Assembly: GCF_002646595.1 (NCBI RefSeq)
Contig: NZ_PDUD01000032.1
Span: forward strand, 124,001-188,000
DNA: 64,000 nucleotides
DNA from: Flavilitoribacter nigricans DSM 23189 = NBRC 102662
GTDB lineage: Bacteria > Bacteroidota > Bacteroidia > Chitinophagales > Saprospiraceae
Direction of reading: 5' to 3'
This document shows, piece after piece, positions 1-8,717 of the stretch; position 1 is the first letter of the stretch, and the number at the start of each line of letters is the position of its first letter. Made by a program: the position numbers and the translations under genes. The notes below the pieces were generated by a model. It was not told the origin of the DNA. It was given only the letters and a program-made list of their open reading frames with translations, and did not search any database.

Positions 1-506
1 TTATCGCCAACGAGGGGAAAGGACTGGAACTGGCGGTTATCTGCCCCGGAGCCATTTTAGGTCCGGTGCTGGAACAAGACTTTGGGACTTCGGCCAATAT
101 TGTGATCAAGACCATGGACGGCAGCTCTCCGGCCATTCCCCGCATCGGATTCGATATCGTAGACGTACGTTCGGTGGCCGATCTACAGATCCGGGCCATG
201 GAAGCGCCGGAGGCGGCCAATCAGCGGTTTATCGGTTCGGCGGGTTTCTTGTCCTTTAAGGCCGTTGCCGATATTCTGCGGGAGGCGTATCCGGACCGCC
301 GGATCCCCCGCATGATCCTGCCCAACTTTGCCGTTCGCCTGTTTGCCCGCATCGATAAAACCCTGCAACCGATCCTGCTGGACCTTGGTACGGAGAGAAA
401 AGTTGACAACCGAAAAGCCCGAAATCTGTTAAATTGGAAACCTATTCCGGTAAAGGAAGCCGTTTTGTCCTGTGCCGAAAGTGTGATCGAATTAAACCTG
501 GTCTGA
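1..506 (+). CDS. NAD-dependent epimerase/reductase family protein, C-terminal part (5' end outside the window)
   Basis: The reading frame is open from the first bases (codons begin at position 3) and ends at the TGA at 504-506, so about 167 residues of a longer protein are visible. The fragment contains a CPGAILGP stretch typical of the substrate-binding half of extended short-chain reductases of the dihydroflavonol-reductase/aldehyde-reductase type, followed by a VADLQIRAME segment and a C-terminal helix region. The Rossmann motif and the YxxxK motif lie upstream and are not visible. Such enzymes reduce aldehydes or ketones, or epimerise nucleotide sugars, with NAD(P)H. Only two bases separate its stop from the next gene, an AraC-type regulator, so the two are probably cotranscribed. 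The substrate cannot be told. Confidence 0.8.
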   Translation, partial: IANEGKGLELAVICPGAILGPVLEQDFGTSANIVIKTMDGSSPAIPRIGFDIVDVRSVADLQIRAMEAPEAANQRFIGSAGFLSFKAVADILREAYPDRRIPRMILPNFAVRLFARIDKTLQPILLDLGTERKVDNRKARNLLNWKPIPVKEAVLSCAESVIELNLV

Positions 507-508
507 TC

Positions 509-1414
509 ATGGAAAAGTGGTTGAAAGTAGACAGCATTGCCCAACTTGTGGAACTTTCCGGTTTTCCGCCGGTGGCTTACCCGTATTTTGCCATCATCCG
601 GGTGGAGGATCTGGCCACGCTGCCGGGAGAATTTTTTCAACCCCTGGTGTTTAATTTTTACACGGCTGGACTGAAAAAGAACCTCTCCGGTGCCGTACGC
701 TACGGTCGCGCTACCTACGATTTCAACAAAGGCGTACTGGGCTTTACGGCGCCGAACCAGGTGTTGGAGATCAATGAGGATATGAAGAATAACGGCTCCG
801 GCTGGATGATCTTTTTTGAGATAGAATTTCTCCGGGGCCACGCACTGCAAAACAACATTGATCAGTACGGATTTTTCAACTACGATGTGAACGAAGCCCT
901 GCATCTGTCCGATAAGGAAGAAAAGATCATTGAAGATATCTTTCAGCGGATGGCGGCCGAATACGAGAATAATATCGATCGTTTCAGCCGGGAAGTGATG
1001 TTGTCCTACCTGGATCTACTGCTCAAATATTCCAACCGCTATTACAGTCGTCAGTTCATCACCCGTAACGAGGTGGGCAGCGACCTGCTGAAAAGATTTG
1101 AACAGCAGCTTGGACAGTATTTCCGGGAAGGATTGTTCCGCAAGCTGGGATTGCCTACCGTCGCCTATTTTGCGGAAGCGCTGTGCGTTTCTCCGAATTA
1201 TCTGAGCGATTTCCTGCGCTCTAATACCGGGAAAAGTACCCAGGAACACATCCATCTGGCCATTCTGGAACAGGCCAAGATCCTGCTGCTGAGTTCTTCC
1301 CGGACGGTCTCCCAGATCGCCTACGAACTGGGCTTTGAATATCCGCAGTATTTCAGCCGATTGTTTAAACAGAAGACGGGATTGACTCCGAGTGCTTTTC
1401 GGATGCGGGAGTGA
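509..1414 (+). CDS. AraC/XylS-family transcriptional regulator
   Basis: A 301-residue cytoplasmic DNA-binding regulator. The N-terminal ~190 residues resemble the cupin-like sensing half seen in Bacteroidota AraC proteins; the C-terminal ~100 residues hold the two helix-turn-helix motifs, including SPNYLSDFLR and a conserved IAYELGFEYPQYFSRLFKQK segment. I chose the ATG at 509 rather than the upstream in-frame ATG at 434, because the earlier start would run through the end of the reductase gene and adds residues unlike the family. The start lies two bases after the reductase stop, so the gene is likely translationally coupled to it and may control that enzyme. The effector is unknown. Confidence 0.88.
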   Translation: MEKWLKVDSIAQLVELSGFPPVAYPYFAIIRVEDLATLPGEFFQPLVFNFYTAGLKKNLSGAVRYGRATYDFNKGVLGFTAPNQVLEINEDMKNNGSGWMIFFEIEFLRGHALQNNIDQYGFFNYDVNEALHLSDKEEKIIEDIFQRMAAEYENNIDRFSREVMLSYLDLLLKYSNRYYSRQFITRNEVGSDLLKRFEQQLGQYFREGLFRKLGLPTVAYFAEALCVSPNYLSDFLRSNTGKSTQEHIHLAILEQAKILLLSSSRTVSQIAYELGFEYPQYFSRLFKQKTGLTPSAFRMRE

Positions 1415-1417
1415 TTT

Positions 1418-1464
1418 TGGAGATGGGGTGAGTTGGAGACTGGGTGAGGTGGAGATTGGGTGAA
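1418..1464 (+). repeat. Short minisatellite, three 15-bp units with 16-bp period
   Basis: Three near-identical units of the form TGGAGAnnGGGTGAG start at 1418, 1434 and 1450, immediately after the AraC stop codon. The third and fourth positions of the variable block differ between units. The same sequence family, on the complementary strand, recurs at about 8636-8717 after another gene. Confidence 0.75.
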
Positions 1465-1467
1465 TGT

Positions 1468-1505
1468 GGCGAGGGGGAGCAACACTTTGGTTGCTCCCCC
1501 TCGCC
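1468..1505 (+). terminator. Strong hairpin, probable bidirectional terminator
   Basis: A perfect 16-bp stem (1468-1483 with 1490-1505) encloses a six-base loop. It sits between two convergent genes, AraC (+) and an outer-membrane protein (-). There is no long T-run, so it may act as a structural block or RNA stabiliser rather than a canonical intrinsic terminator. Confidence 0.6.
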
Positions 1506-1547
1506 GGTTGTTTCATAATGCTTGGATGTGGTGCTTAGGGCCTGGTT

Positions 1548-2240
1548 TTAGTTCAGGGGGACCATGAAGCCTACATTCACGCCAAATCCTTTGTTCTTGA
1601 TCTTTTCGTCAACCAGTGGGAAGTTGTATAGTTCCGTGAATCCCTGGCTGTAGCGGGCATCGGCGAAGAACTTACCGAATCCGGTGGTATAACTTACACC
1701 CGCACCGGCGGTAGCGCCTACTTCAAAGCGGTTGTAGTTGATGTTATCCAGGTTGATATTCGTTGAACCCAGGTCGAAATCCACTAGTACACGGGCTTTC
1801 GTATCGATGCGTCCGGCAGTGGCGTATCCGAAAGTAGGACCGGCGGTTACGTAAGCCTGTAATCCTTCTCCTCCGAAAGTATATTTAGCTAGCAGGGGTA
1901 CTTCCACGTAGCTGAATTTGGTTTCGGCACGGCCACCGACCGGCAATTGAATACCGAATAATTCCGTGTTATCCAGATTCGCTTTGGTGGTAAATCCTTT
2001 TTTCAGGAAATTCAGTTCGGTTTGCAGTGCAAACTGATCGGTAATACTATATTCTGTAACCAGGCCGAAATTAGCCTCGCTGATATTAGTAAAATCGGGA
2101 GCCAGCTCACCGAGTGCTTCGGTCGTGTGCAGGTTATTGAAGTTCATTCCGGTTTTTACACCTACGGATACCTGAGCGGTTGCAAAAATGGCCAGCGCCA
2201 GAGCGGCCAGGGTCAGTATGGATTTACGTGCGTTCAACAT
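1548..2240 (-). CDS. Outer-membrane beta-barrel protein (PorT/OmpX-like porin family)
   Basis: A 230-residue protein with a clear signal peptide (MLNARKSILTLAALALAIFATAQ), cleaved after AQ. The rest alternates hydrophobic and polar residues with repeated aromatic and Gly positions, and ends in a hydrophobic strand, as expected for the Bacteroidota outer-membrane barrel family of PorT-like proteins (about eight strands). The early GVKTGMNFNNL segment is the usual first strand. It belongs in the outer membrane; transport or structural role is unknown. The gene stands alone, convergent with the AraC gene and divergent from the Nudix gene. A paralogue of similar architecture is encoded at 7212-7796. 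Confidence 0.85.
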   Translation of the reverse strand: MLNARKSILTLAALALAIFATAQVSVGVKTGMNFNNLHTTEALGELAPDFTNISEANFGLVTEYSITDQFALQTELNFLKKGFTTKANLDNTELFGIQLPVGGRAETKFSYVEVPLLAKYTFGGEGLQAYVTAGPTFGYATAGRIDTKARVLVDFDLGSTNINLDNINYNRFEVGATAGAGVSYTTGFGKFFADARYSQGFTELYNFPLVDEKIKNKGFGVNVGFMVPLN

Positions 2241-2606
2241 GACTGTGTATTCTTTTTGTTAGTGAAGTAGAACGGTTAATATCGAGTAGTGAGCAGCGGA
2301 ACAGGACCGGTATTTTTTCTGGGTCATTCTCAAAGATCCGTCTCGTTTGACTCAATTTGCTACGCTCTACAGTAATAGCGTGTTAACAGGTACAAATATG
2401 GGCGCTTCGCTAGTTAAGGTGGGTTAAGCAGCTGTTAGGCTTTATTTAAAATTTTAATCTTTTCCCTCGCTTAAGTGAATAATTTTTAAAATCTTCGAGC
2501 TGCTGTTAATTTTGGTAACGGTGTCCGGAGCCGGGCGGGCGCTGTGATGGCCGGGTGCTGCAATTTTTCACACCTTTTCAGAACAAAACCCGGAGAACCG
2601 AGACCC
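2241..2606. other. Divergent intergenic region, no gene recognised
   Basis: These ~366 bases separate the divergent outer-membrane barrel gene (-) and the Nudix gene (+) and must carry promoters for both. The stretch around 2430-2510 is AT-rich. I found no exact TAnnTTTG -7 element on either strand and no small gene that I can support. Confidence 0.5.
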
Positions 2607-3152
2607 ATGTGGAAAAAGCTCAGCGAAAGGATCGCCTATAAAGGCTGGAGACAGATCAAGGTCAAGCAATTTGAATTGCCGGATGGGAAAATTGCGGAAT
2701 TCGATATCCTGTCGAGCCGATCCTTCGTGACGGTAGCGGCCTTTACCACCGGCGGGGAGTTGATCCTGATCCGGCAGTACCGACCGGGACCGGAACGGGA
2801 ACTGCTCAGCTTTTGCGAAGGAGCCATCGATCCGGGAGAGACGCCCGTACAGTCGGCCCACCGGGAATTGCTGGAGGAGACCGGCTACGCTACCGAAGAA
2901 CTGATCTTTCTGAAAAAGCGATACAGTGCCTATACCGACCAGGAGCAGTTTTTTTTCCTGGCCCTGAATTGCCGGTACCAACAGGCCCCCGAACCCGACG
3001 CCGGAGAATTCCTCAGCGTAGAGCTCTCACCCGAATCACATTTCCGGGCCATGCTCCGGGATGCGGATAATGATCTGTTTAATAATATTGATGCGGCTTA
3101 TCTTGCACTGGATTTCATTAGTGGCAGAACCACTCCACCTTCCAAACCGTAA
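2607..3152 (+). CDS. Nudix hydrolase, ADP-ribose pyrophosphatase-like
   Basis: A 181-residue cytoplasmic hydrolase that should cleave a nucleoside diphosphate linked to another moiety. A complete Nudix box lies at residues ~72-94: G72, E78, R86-E87, E90-E91 and G93 occupy the positions of the GX5EX7REUXEEXGU signature that binds Mg2+. The preceding VAAFTTGGELILIRQYR segment and the following YAT-type strand suit the ADP-ribose/ADP-sugar pyrophosphatase subgroup. I prefer the ATG at 2607 over an upstream in-frame start at 2544, as the protein then begins with the usual WKKLSER stretch. The gene ends four bases before the next start, so it is probably cotranscribed with the M28 peptidase; no functional link between them is obvious. 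Confidence 0.88.
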   Translation: MWKKLSERIAYKGWRQIKVKQFELPDGKIAEFDILSSRSFVTVAAFTTGGELILIRQYRPGPERELLSFCEGAIDPGETPVQSAHRELLEETGYATEELIFLKKRYSAYTDQEQFFFLALNCRYQQAPEPDAGEFLSVELSPESHFRAMLRDADNDLFNNIDAAYLALDFISGRTTPPSKP

Positions 3153-3156
3153 ATTT

Positions 3157-5367
3157 ATGAAGTATACACTCACTACCATTTTAGGTCTGATGTTGACCCT
3201 GGGCGTGCTATCCGCCCAAAAGTCTTCGATAATGGGATTTTCCGCGCAGGCCGCCGAGCAGCAGAAGGCGCTGGAGGCCAAACTGGATAGTTACCTGAAC
3301 GCCGAGAACCTCGACGAATGGATGAAATATATGACCGCCCGTCCCCACCACGTGGGTTCTCCCTACGATAAGGCCGTGGTCGATTATATGGCCGACAAGT
3401 TCCGCTCCTGGGGATACGATGTGGAGGTGGAAAAATTCGATGTCCTGTTTCCTACGCCCAAGGTCCGCCTGCTGGAACTGACCGCGCCGGAAAAATTTAC
3501 GGCCAGCCTGACCGAACCGCCGGTAGATGGTGATGCTTCCTCCGCCCAGACGGAAGAGGCGCTGCCGCCCTACAACTGCTTCTCCATCGACGGTGATGTG
3601 GAAGCCGAGCTTGTATTTGTCAACTACGGCGTGCCGGCTGATTACGAAGAGCTGGAAAAACGCGGGATCGACGTTAAAGGAAAGATCGTGATCGCAAAAT
3701 ACCAGGGTTCCTGGCGCGGCATCAAACCCAAAGTGGCCGCCGAAAAGGGGGCGATCGGTTGTATCATCTATTCCGATCCGCGGGACGACGGCTATTTTCA
3801 GGGCGATGTCTATCCCGAAGGGCCCTACAAAAACGAATATGGCGTACAGCGGGGAGCGGTCATGGATTTGCCGCTGTTCCCCGGAGATCCGCTGACGCCC
3901 GGCTACGGAGCGACGGACGATGCCGAACGCCTGGAGATCGAAGATTCCCCGGCGCTCACCAAGATCCCCGTGCTGCCGATCTCTTACCACGATGCCCAGC
4001 CTTTACTGGAAGCCCTGGGTGGTCCGGTCGCGCCGGGTTCCTGGCGCGGTGCCCTGCCCATCACCTACCATTTGGGCCCCGGCCCGGCGAAGGTGCGGCT
4101 GAAACTGGAATTCAACTGGGAACTGCGCCCCGCCTACGACGTGATCGCCAAAATGCGGGGAAGTGAATATCCGGACGAATGGGTGATCCGCGGCAATCAC
4201 CACGATGCCTGGGTGCACGGTGCGAATGATCCCGTCAGCGGTATGGTGACCGTTATGGAAGAAGCCCGGGCCGTAGCCGAACTGGCCAAAACGGGCTGGA
4301 AACCCAAACGCACCATCGTATACTGTGCCTGGGGTGCGGAAGAACCGGGCCTGCTGGGATCTACCGAATGGGTCGAAACCCACGCTGATGAACTGAAAGA
4401 AAAAGCGGTAGCCTATATCAATACCGACGGTACCGGCCGGGGATTCCTGTTTGCCGGTGGCTCGCATACGCTGGAGCAGTTTTTCGATCAAATCACGCGG
4501 GATGTGCAGGATCCACAAAAAGATGTAACGCTTTTTGAAAGGCGCAATGCCCTGGGCATGGTAAACGGTGCGCCCAAAATGAGCCACTACAAATTATCGG
4601 CCCTGGGTTCCGGATCGGACTATTCGCCTTTCTTCCAGCATTTGGGTATCGCCTCCTTCAATATGGGCTTCGGCGGGGAAAGCTCCGGCGGAGAATACCA
4701 TACCATGTACGATTCTTACGAGCATTACTCCCGTTTCAAAGATCCGGGTTTCCAATACGGCACCACGCTGGTGAAGGTGGCCGGTCGCACTACGCTGCGC
4801 CTGGCGGATGCGGAGGTGTTGCCGTTTGAATTCAATCAGTTTACCAGTACGCTCTCCGGCTATATCGATGAGGTGACCAAACTGGCGGACAACCTACGGA
4901 GTCAGACGGAAAAGGAAAATATGCTGATCCGAGAAGGATTGTACGATCTGGCCGCTGATCCCGAGGAAACTTTTGTTGTGCCGGAAATAAAGGAAGAAGT
5001 ACCCTATCTGAATTTCGCCCCTTTGCAAAATGGCCTGCACGCGATTGAAAAACAGGCTAAAGCTTACGCTAAAGTGCAGACTTCCGATTTGCCGAAAGCC
5101 AAAAAGCAGTCCTTGAACCAGCTCTTGAAGGATATGGAACGCGCCCTCACGCGGGACCACGGTCTGCCCCGGCGGCCCTGGTTCATTCACCATATCTATG
5201 CCCCCGGTTTTTACACCGGTTATGGGGTGAAAACCCTGCCGGGCGTTCGGGAAGCGATCGAACAGCGGGATTTTAAAGAAGCACAGGAGCAGATCGTTAT
5301 TCTGGGAGAAGTACTGCAGGGCTTCGCCGACCAGATCGCAGCAGCGGTTGGGGTTGCCGGGAAATAA
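3157..5367 (+). CDS. M28-family metallopeptidase, glutamate carboxypeptidase II-like
   Basis: A 736-residue exported zinc exopeptidase. The start at 3157 gives a clear signal peptide (MKYTLTTILGLMLTLGVLSAQ), which the upstream in-frame ATG at 3061 would bury. The order is signal peptide, N-terminal protease half, protease-associated (PA) insert around residues 150-290, then the M28 catalytic core. The di-zinc ligands and base can be placed: H348 (in NHHDAW), D358 (GANDP), the pair E395/E396 (WGAEEPG), D424 (NTDG) and H515 (EYHTMYDS), with spacing matching human glutamate carboxypeptidase II (PSMA). A C-terminal dimerisation-like helical domain follows. It probably trims peptides in the periplasm or at the cell surface. 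Family assignment is firm; substrate specificity is not known. Confidence 0.93.
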   Translation: MKYTLTTILGLMLTLGVLSAQKSSIMGFSAQAAEQQKALEAKLDSYLNAENLDEWMKYMTARPHHVGSPYDKAVVDYMADKFRSWGYDVEVEKFDVLFPTPKVRLLELTAPEKFTASLTEPPVDGDASSAQTEEALPPYNCFSIDGDVEAELVFVNYGVPADYEELEKRGIDVKGKIVIAKYQGSWRGIKPKVAAEKGAIGCIIYSDPRDDGYFQGDVYPEGPYKNEYGVQRGAVMDLPLFPGDPLTPGYGATDDAERLEIEDSPALTKIPVLPISYHDAQPLLEALGGPVAPGSWRGALPITYHLGPGPAKVRLKLEFNWELRPAYDVIAKMRGSEYPDEWVIRGNHHDAWVHGANDPVSGMVTVMEEARAVAELAKTGWKPKRTIVYCAWGAEEPGLLGSTEWVETHADELKEKAVAYINTDGTGRGFLFAGGSHTLEQFFDQITRDVQDPQKDVTLFERRNALGMVNGAPKMSHYKLSALGSGSDYSPFFQHLGIASFNMGFGGESSGGEYHTMYDSYEHYSRFKDPGFQYGTTLVKVAGRTTLRLADAEVLPFEFNQFTSTLSGYIDEVTKLADNLRSQTEKENMLIREGLYDLAADPEETFVVPEIKEEVPYLNFAPLQNGLHAIEKQAKAYAKVQTSDLPKAKKQSLNQLLKDMERALTRDHGLPRRPWFIHHIYAPGFYTGYGVKTLPGVREAIEQRDFKEAQEQIVILGEVLQGFADQIAAAVGVAGK

Positions 5368-5435
5368 TCCCGGAGGGGCCGGCCAATTTTTGGCCGGTAA
5401 ACTGGTGACCACTACTTTCCAATCTAATCATCATT

Positions 5436-5486
5436 GCTCCGGGCCGGAAACTACTGCAGTCATCGGCCCGGAGCATCCATTTTTGC
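5436..5486 (+). terminator. Intrinsic terminator after the M28 peptidase
   Basis: An 11-bp perfect stem (5436-5446 with 5464-5474) and 17-base loop are followed by a short T-run near 5480. A second, smaller hairpin (5379-5386 with 5390-5397) lies just upstream. Together they would end the Nudix-M28 transcript before the serine hydrolase gene. Confidence 0.6.
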
Positions 5487-5505
5487 ACCTTATTATTCGA
5501 TACTC

Positions 5506-6933
5506 ATGAGATCACTGCTATTTACCCTTTTACTCACTATCCTTTTAGTACCGGCCGTTGCCCAGCAGGAGGAAACCTACGACTACGCCCGTGGTCAGCG
5601 GGAGATGGTCCAATCCGGCGTACAGGCCATCTTAATGTGTAATGGGCTGTTCACCTCCGAGCGCACCCTGGAACAGGTTTACGCCCAGGAACTGGCCTAT
5701 CTGCGCCAACCCATTGGCACCCCGCGCGGTGGGGATTATCAGGTCGACTGGGAGCGGAAAACCGTGGCGATCGGCACGCCCGGCGGTACTCCGGTGATGC
5801 GGGCGGTCTTTCGGGAGGGTTTGGGCTGTATCATCCTGCCCCCGGATCAGACCTTCGAAGCGATGGACGACCTGCCCCAAATGACTCTGCCGGTCGCTCC
5901 GGGAGATCCCGCCGAAATGGCCTGGCCGGACGGAGATAAATTAACTCCGCAGTCCCTGCCGGAAACCGTTGATGCAACCGCTCTGCAGGCGGCATCCGAC
6001 TGGGCATTCGACCGGGAATCGCCGGAACAGGTCACCCTGAGCCTGCTGGTGGTGCACCAGGGACAGATCATTCACGAACGCTACGCACCGGGAGTAACGA
6101 TGGCTACCAAAACCCGTACCTGGTCGACGGCCAAAAGTATCGCCGTGACCCTGATCGGAATGCTCGCGGACCGGGGGAAGATGGCGCTGGATGAACCCCT
6201 GGGGCTGGACTGGTTGCCCAAAGAACGAAACCCGGAAACGGACCCGCGCTCTGAGATCACTTTGCGCCATGTGCTGAATATGTCCAGTGGTCTGTACACG
6301 GTGGATAACCGGGGCATGGAATACGCGACCGGTTCGGGCCTGGCCTATTGGGCCGGTGCCAGCTCGGTCAAGGGCGCGCTCAACCGCGGACTGATCCGCC
6401 GGCCCGGTACTTTCTGGGATTACGAGAATTACGATACCATACTCGGAGTACTGGCCATGAAAAAAGCGCTGGAAGAGGAGGGAGAATCCTATCTGGAATA
6501 CCCCCGCAAGGCCCTGTTGGATAAGATCGGAATGCGGAATACCTGGCTCAGTGTTGATCGTTTCGGTGATTTCATTTTGAGCAGTCAGGTCTACACCAAC
6601 GCCCGGGATCTGGCGCGTTTTGGCCTCTTGTACCAGCAGAACGGGATCTGGAACGGAGAACGCTTACTATCGGAAGAGTGGATCGAATTTGTCCGGACTC
6701 CCGCACCGGCTACCGCCGAACGGGGCAACTTTTACGGCGGCCAGTGGTGGCTGGTACCGGACGATCGGACCGATGTGCCCGCAGATGCCTATTCCACTGC
6801 CGGCAATCGCGGACAGTTCGTCATCGTTGTACCTTCCCACGATCTGGTGATCGTCCGGCGCGGACTGGATTATGGTCGCCAGGGTTTCAATCGCTGGGAT
6901 CTGACGCGGGAAGTGCTGAAGGCATTTGAATAA
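5506..6933 (+). CDS. Serine hydrolase, class C beta-lactamase-like
   Basis: A 475-residue exported hydrolase of the serine beta-lactamase/D-Ala-D-Ala carboxypeptidase fold. The start at 5506 gives a signal peptide ending PAVAQQ; the open frame reaches back to 5434 but runs through the preceding terminator. Catalytic SxxK is S207-T-A-K210, YxN is Y306-E-N308, and near the C-terminus a TAGNRGQ motif takes the place of the KTG box. About 150 residues ahead of the core form an N-terminal region without a recognised motif. Homologues with this arrangement are annotated simply as serine hydrolases, and many are esterases or peptidases rather than antibiotic-resistance enzymes. The gene appears monocistronic. 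Confidence 0.9.
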   Translation: MRSLLFTLLLTILLVPAVAQQEETYDYARGQREMVQSGVQAILMCNGLFTSERTLEQVYAQELAYLRQPIGTPRGGDYQVDWERKTVAIGTPGGTPVMRAVFREGLGCIILPPDQTFEAMDDLPQMTLPVAPGDPAEMAWPDGDKLTPQSLPETVDATALQAASDWAFDRESPEQVTLSLLVVHQGQIIHERYAPGVTMATKTRTWSTAKSIAVTLIGMLADRGKMALDEPLGLDWLPKERNPETDPRSEITLRHVLNMSSGLYTVDNRGMEYATGSGLAYWAGASSVKGALNRGLIRRPGTFWDYENYDTILGVLAMKKALEEEGESYLEYPRKALLDKIGMRNTWLSVDRFGDFILSSQVYTNARDLARFGLLYQQNGIWNGERLLSEEWIEFVRTPAPATAERGNFYGGQWWLVPDDRTDVPADAYSTAGNRGQFVIVVPSHDLVIVRRGLDYGRQGFNRWDLTREVLKAFE

Positions 6934-6981
6934 ACCAAACTGAAAAATGCGGTCGGGTGGATATCTGAAATTCTAAAGGAA

Positions 6982-7044
6982 GGTGCAGCGCACCGGACTA
7001 TTTTCAGCCCGAAGGGATGAAAATACATTGAGCTACAGCGTAGC
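6982..7044. repeat. Cluster of three short palindromes (dispersed-repeat-like element)
   Basis: Within ~60 non-coding bases there are three separate dyads: GGTGCAGCGCACC at 6982-6994, an ATTTTCA...TGAAAAT hairpin with CCC/GGG at 7000-7024, and GCTACAGCGTAGC at 7032-7044. They lie in the ~280-base gap between two convergent genes. The modular palindromes resemble intergenic repeats of the REP type, but copy number in the genome cannot be judged here. Confidence 0.5.
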
Positions 7045-7154
7045 GACCTGATCAACCGATAGGAAAAAACTGCAGGACGGTTTGCTATACCTATTTCTAA
7101 GTGATGGATTGCGTGATTAGGGAAACACCCACTGATCAGCAGAAGTAGGCCAAA

Positions 7155-7194
7155 TAAAAAAGGCCGCAAAGCACTGGGCTTTGCGGCCTTTTTT
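7155..7194. terminator. Bidirectional intrinsic terminator
   Basis: A GC-rich stem (GGCCGCAAAGC pairing with GCTTTGCGGCC) is flanked by an A-run on the left and a T-run on the right, so it forms a canonical terminator on both strands. It separates the convergent serine hydrolase (+) and outer-membrane barrel (-) genes. Confidence 0.9.
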
Positions 7195-7211
7195 ATTCCA
7201 AGAGGGCGATA

Positions 7212-7796
7212 TTACTCAATACCGAAAGACAGACCAACACTCACTTGTACGTGTTGGTTGTACAGTTCGGGGGTAGCATCAATTACATTGGAGAACCCTC
7301 GCAGGTAACGCACGTCGGTGTTCAGCCAGGTTCCTCCGGTGATACGGTAGTGGAAACCCAGACCGGCCGTACCGGCAAAGTCAAATTTATTGTAATTGTC
7401 GATCACTTCCCGCTCTCCCTGTTCGGCGTTCACCAACAGACCCGGAGCTACACCGGCGTAGATCTTGGGACGGAAGTCGTCACCGAGTTCGCGGAAAAAA
7501 TACTGGAACATGATTGGCAGGCGTACGTAATTCAGAGCCAGATCACCGAAGTTATTACTTTCGGCACCTTCACCGGAATACAGCAGATCTACACCGATAC
7601 CGGCTTTTTCGTTAATACTGTAAGTAGAAGTAATACCGGCAACCAATAGGGTATTGTTCTGAAAATCAGAACCGTCGCTGGTCAGATTGGCAAAATTGAC
7701 ACCTACACGGGGACCGATAGAAAAGGTCTGTGCAAAGGTCGTTGTGGTCAGCGCCACCAGGGCGGCAACAAATAGGGCTAATGATAACTTTTTCAT
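7212..7796 (-). CDS. Outer-membrane beta-barrel protein (PorT-like porin family)
   Basis: A 194-residue protein starting at the ATG at 7796; a longer in-frame start at 7856 would place 20 charged residues before the signal peptide. Signal peptide MKKLSLALFVAALVALTTTTFAQ is followed by a beta-rich barrel beginning SIGPRVGVNFANL, the same opening strand seen in the family member at 1548-2240. About eight amphipathic strands can be traced. The likely location is the outer membrane; the substrate or role is not known. Its transcript would end at the bidirectional terminator at 7155-7194, just downstream. It has no operon partner. Confidence 0.85.
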   Translation of the reverse strand: MKKLSLALFVAALVALTTTTFAQTFSIGPRVGVNFANLTSDGSDFQNNTLLVAGITSTYSINEKAGIGVDLLYSGEGAESNNFGDLALNYVRLPIMFQYFFRELGDDFRPKIYAGVAPGLLVNAEQGEREVIDNYNKFDFAGTAGLGFHYRITGGTWLNTDVRYLRGFSNVIDATPELYNQHVQVSVGLSFGIE

Positions 7797-7958
7797 GATT
7801 TGTTCTTCATTTGGTTTAAATGATTCGTTTTTATAACTACCGGTGGGTGGGTGCATGTTCGGTAACGAATAAGTTAAATTATGGGAGCGGTCCTGTATTC
7901 CGGTACATAATATCCCGGAGGAGGAAGCCTGTTTAATCGAGTTTTACCCCTGTAGAGG

Positions 7959-7980
7959 AAGTTCCGAAAAACGGAACTTT
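7959..7980. other. Small hairpin in the divergent intergenic region
   Basis: AGTTCCG (7960-7966) pairs with CGGAACT (7972-7978) and is followed by a T-run, so it looks like a weak terminator. No gene on the plus strand ends just upstream, so it may be part of a leader for the next gene. Confidence 0.35.
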
Positions 7981-8020
7981 TCCGCCCGCAGCCCCGTTCA
8001 TCAGATGAGTTTTGACCTGA

Positions 8021-8542
8021 ATGATCAACCCAATATTCATGAGTATCGACCCCAACTTCAAATTCCGTCAGGCCCGCTATCTCTTCGAGGATTTTCAGGA
8101 ATCGATAGCCAAATTATCGGTGATCGGCTATTGCTGTATTATGCTGGCCGTACTATTGGTAGTGTCCGGCGTATTATTTGGCGCGGACAGCAACCTGCAC
8201 GCCCTGTTCAGTGCCGCTTCCGGTCTGGCCCTGATCCTGGCTCCCCGTCTGCTGGAACTGGAAGAAAGATCGATGATCTACTTTCTGCTTGCCGCTTACC
8301 TGTTGGTGGTGGCGGTAGAATATCTTACCCTGGGTTTACCCGATCGCTTCATCCCCGGCCTGGGCGAGTACGGCCGGACCAAAGTGATCGGTCTGGTAAC
8401 CATCTTAAATGATCTTACTCCACTGCTCTATTTCGGCATTCGACTGGGCGTGAGTTATCTGTTCTTCCGCGTCCTGTTTTTCTGGCAAAAAGTAGATCAG
8501 TTGCCGGGGGAGCTGAAAATGAGACTGGGTTTGAAGAAATAA
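8021..8542 (+). CDS. Small integral membrane protein of unknown function
   Basis: A 173-residue protein (167 if the internal ATG at 8039 is used; neither start has a convincing ribosome-binding site). After a charged N-terminus (NFKFRQARYLFEDFQ) there are about four hydrophobic segments around residues 33-58, 64-80, 88-108 and 128-150, then a basic tail (KMRLGLKK). The loop between segments carries a conserved-looking LEERS stretch. This suits an inner-membrane protein with four helices. I do not recognise the family. It stands alone, divergent from the barrel gene at 7212-7796, and is followed by a pyrimidine-rich repeat. Confidence 0.7.
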   Translation: MINPIFMSIDPNFKFRQARYLFEDFQESIAKLSVIGYCCIMLAVLLVVSGVLFGADSNLHALFSAASGLALILAPRLLELEERSMIYFLLAAYLLVVAVEYLTLGLPDRFIPGLGEYGRTKVIGLVTILNDLTPLLYFGIRLGVSYLFFRVLFFWQKVDQLPGELKMRLGLKK

Positions 8543-8635
8543 ATATCGGATCCGGCTTTTATTCTGAAGAATACTACTGGACAAACGAGTAAGACGGGGT
8601 GACCAAGACATTGGCAGACCAGGTTGAATGGACCA

Positions 8636-8717
8636 GTCTCCCAATCCTCTTGTCTCCCCAACACCCACTCTCCCCATCACCCCGTCTCCAAATCTCCCCA
8701 TCACCTACTCTCCCCAT
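8636..8717. repeat. Pyrimidine-rich minisatellite
   Basis: A strand-biased C/T tract with units of the form TCTCCCCATCACC at about 8669, 8693 and 8709, mixed with related CACCC and GTCTCC blocks. It is the same sequence family, on the opposite strand, as the three-unit repeat at 1418-1464. It fills much of the 344-base gap before the DUF1592 gene; nothing else is seen in that gap. Confidence 0.65.

Noticed and set aside
5506-6933. Antibiotic-resistance beta-lactamase
   Set aside because: The motif set fits the broad serine hydrolase family, the KTG box is replaced, and the extra N-terminal region is not seen in AmpC enzymes.
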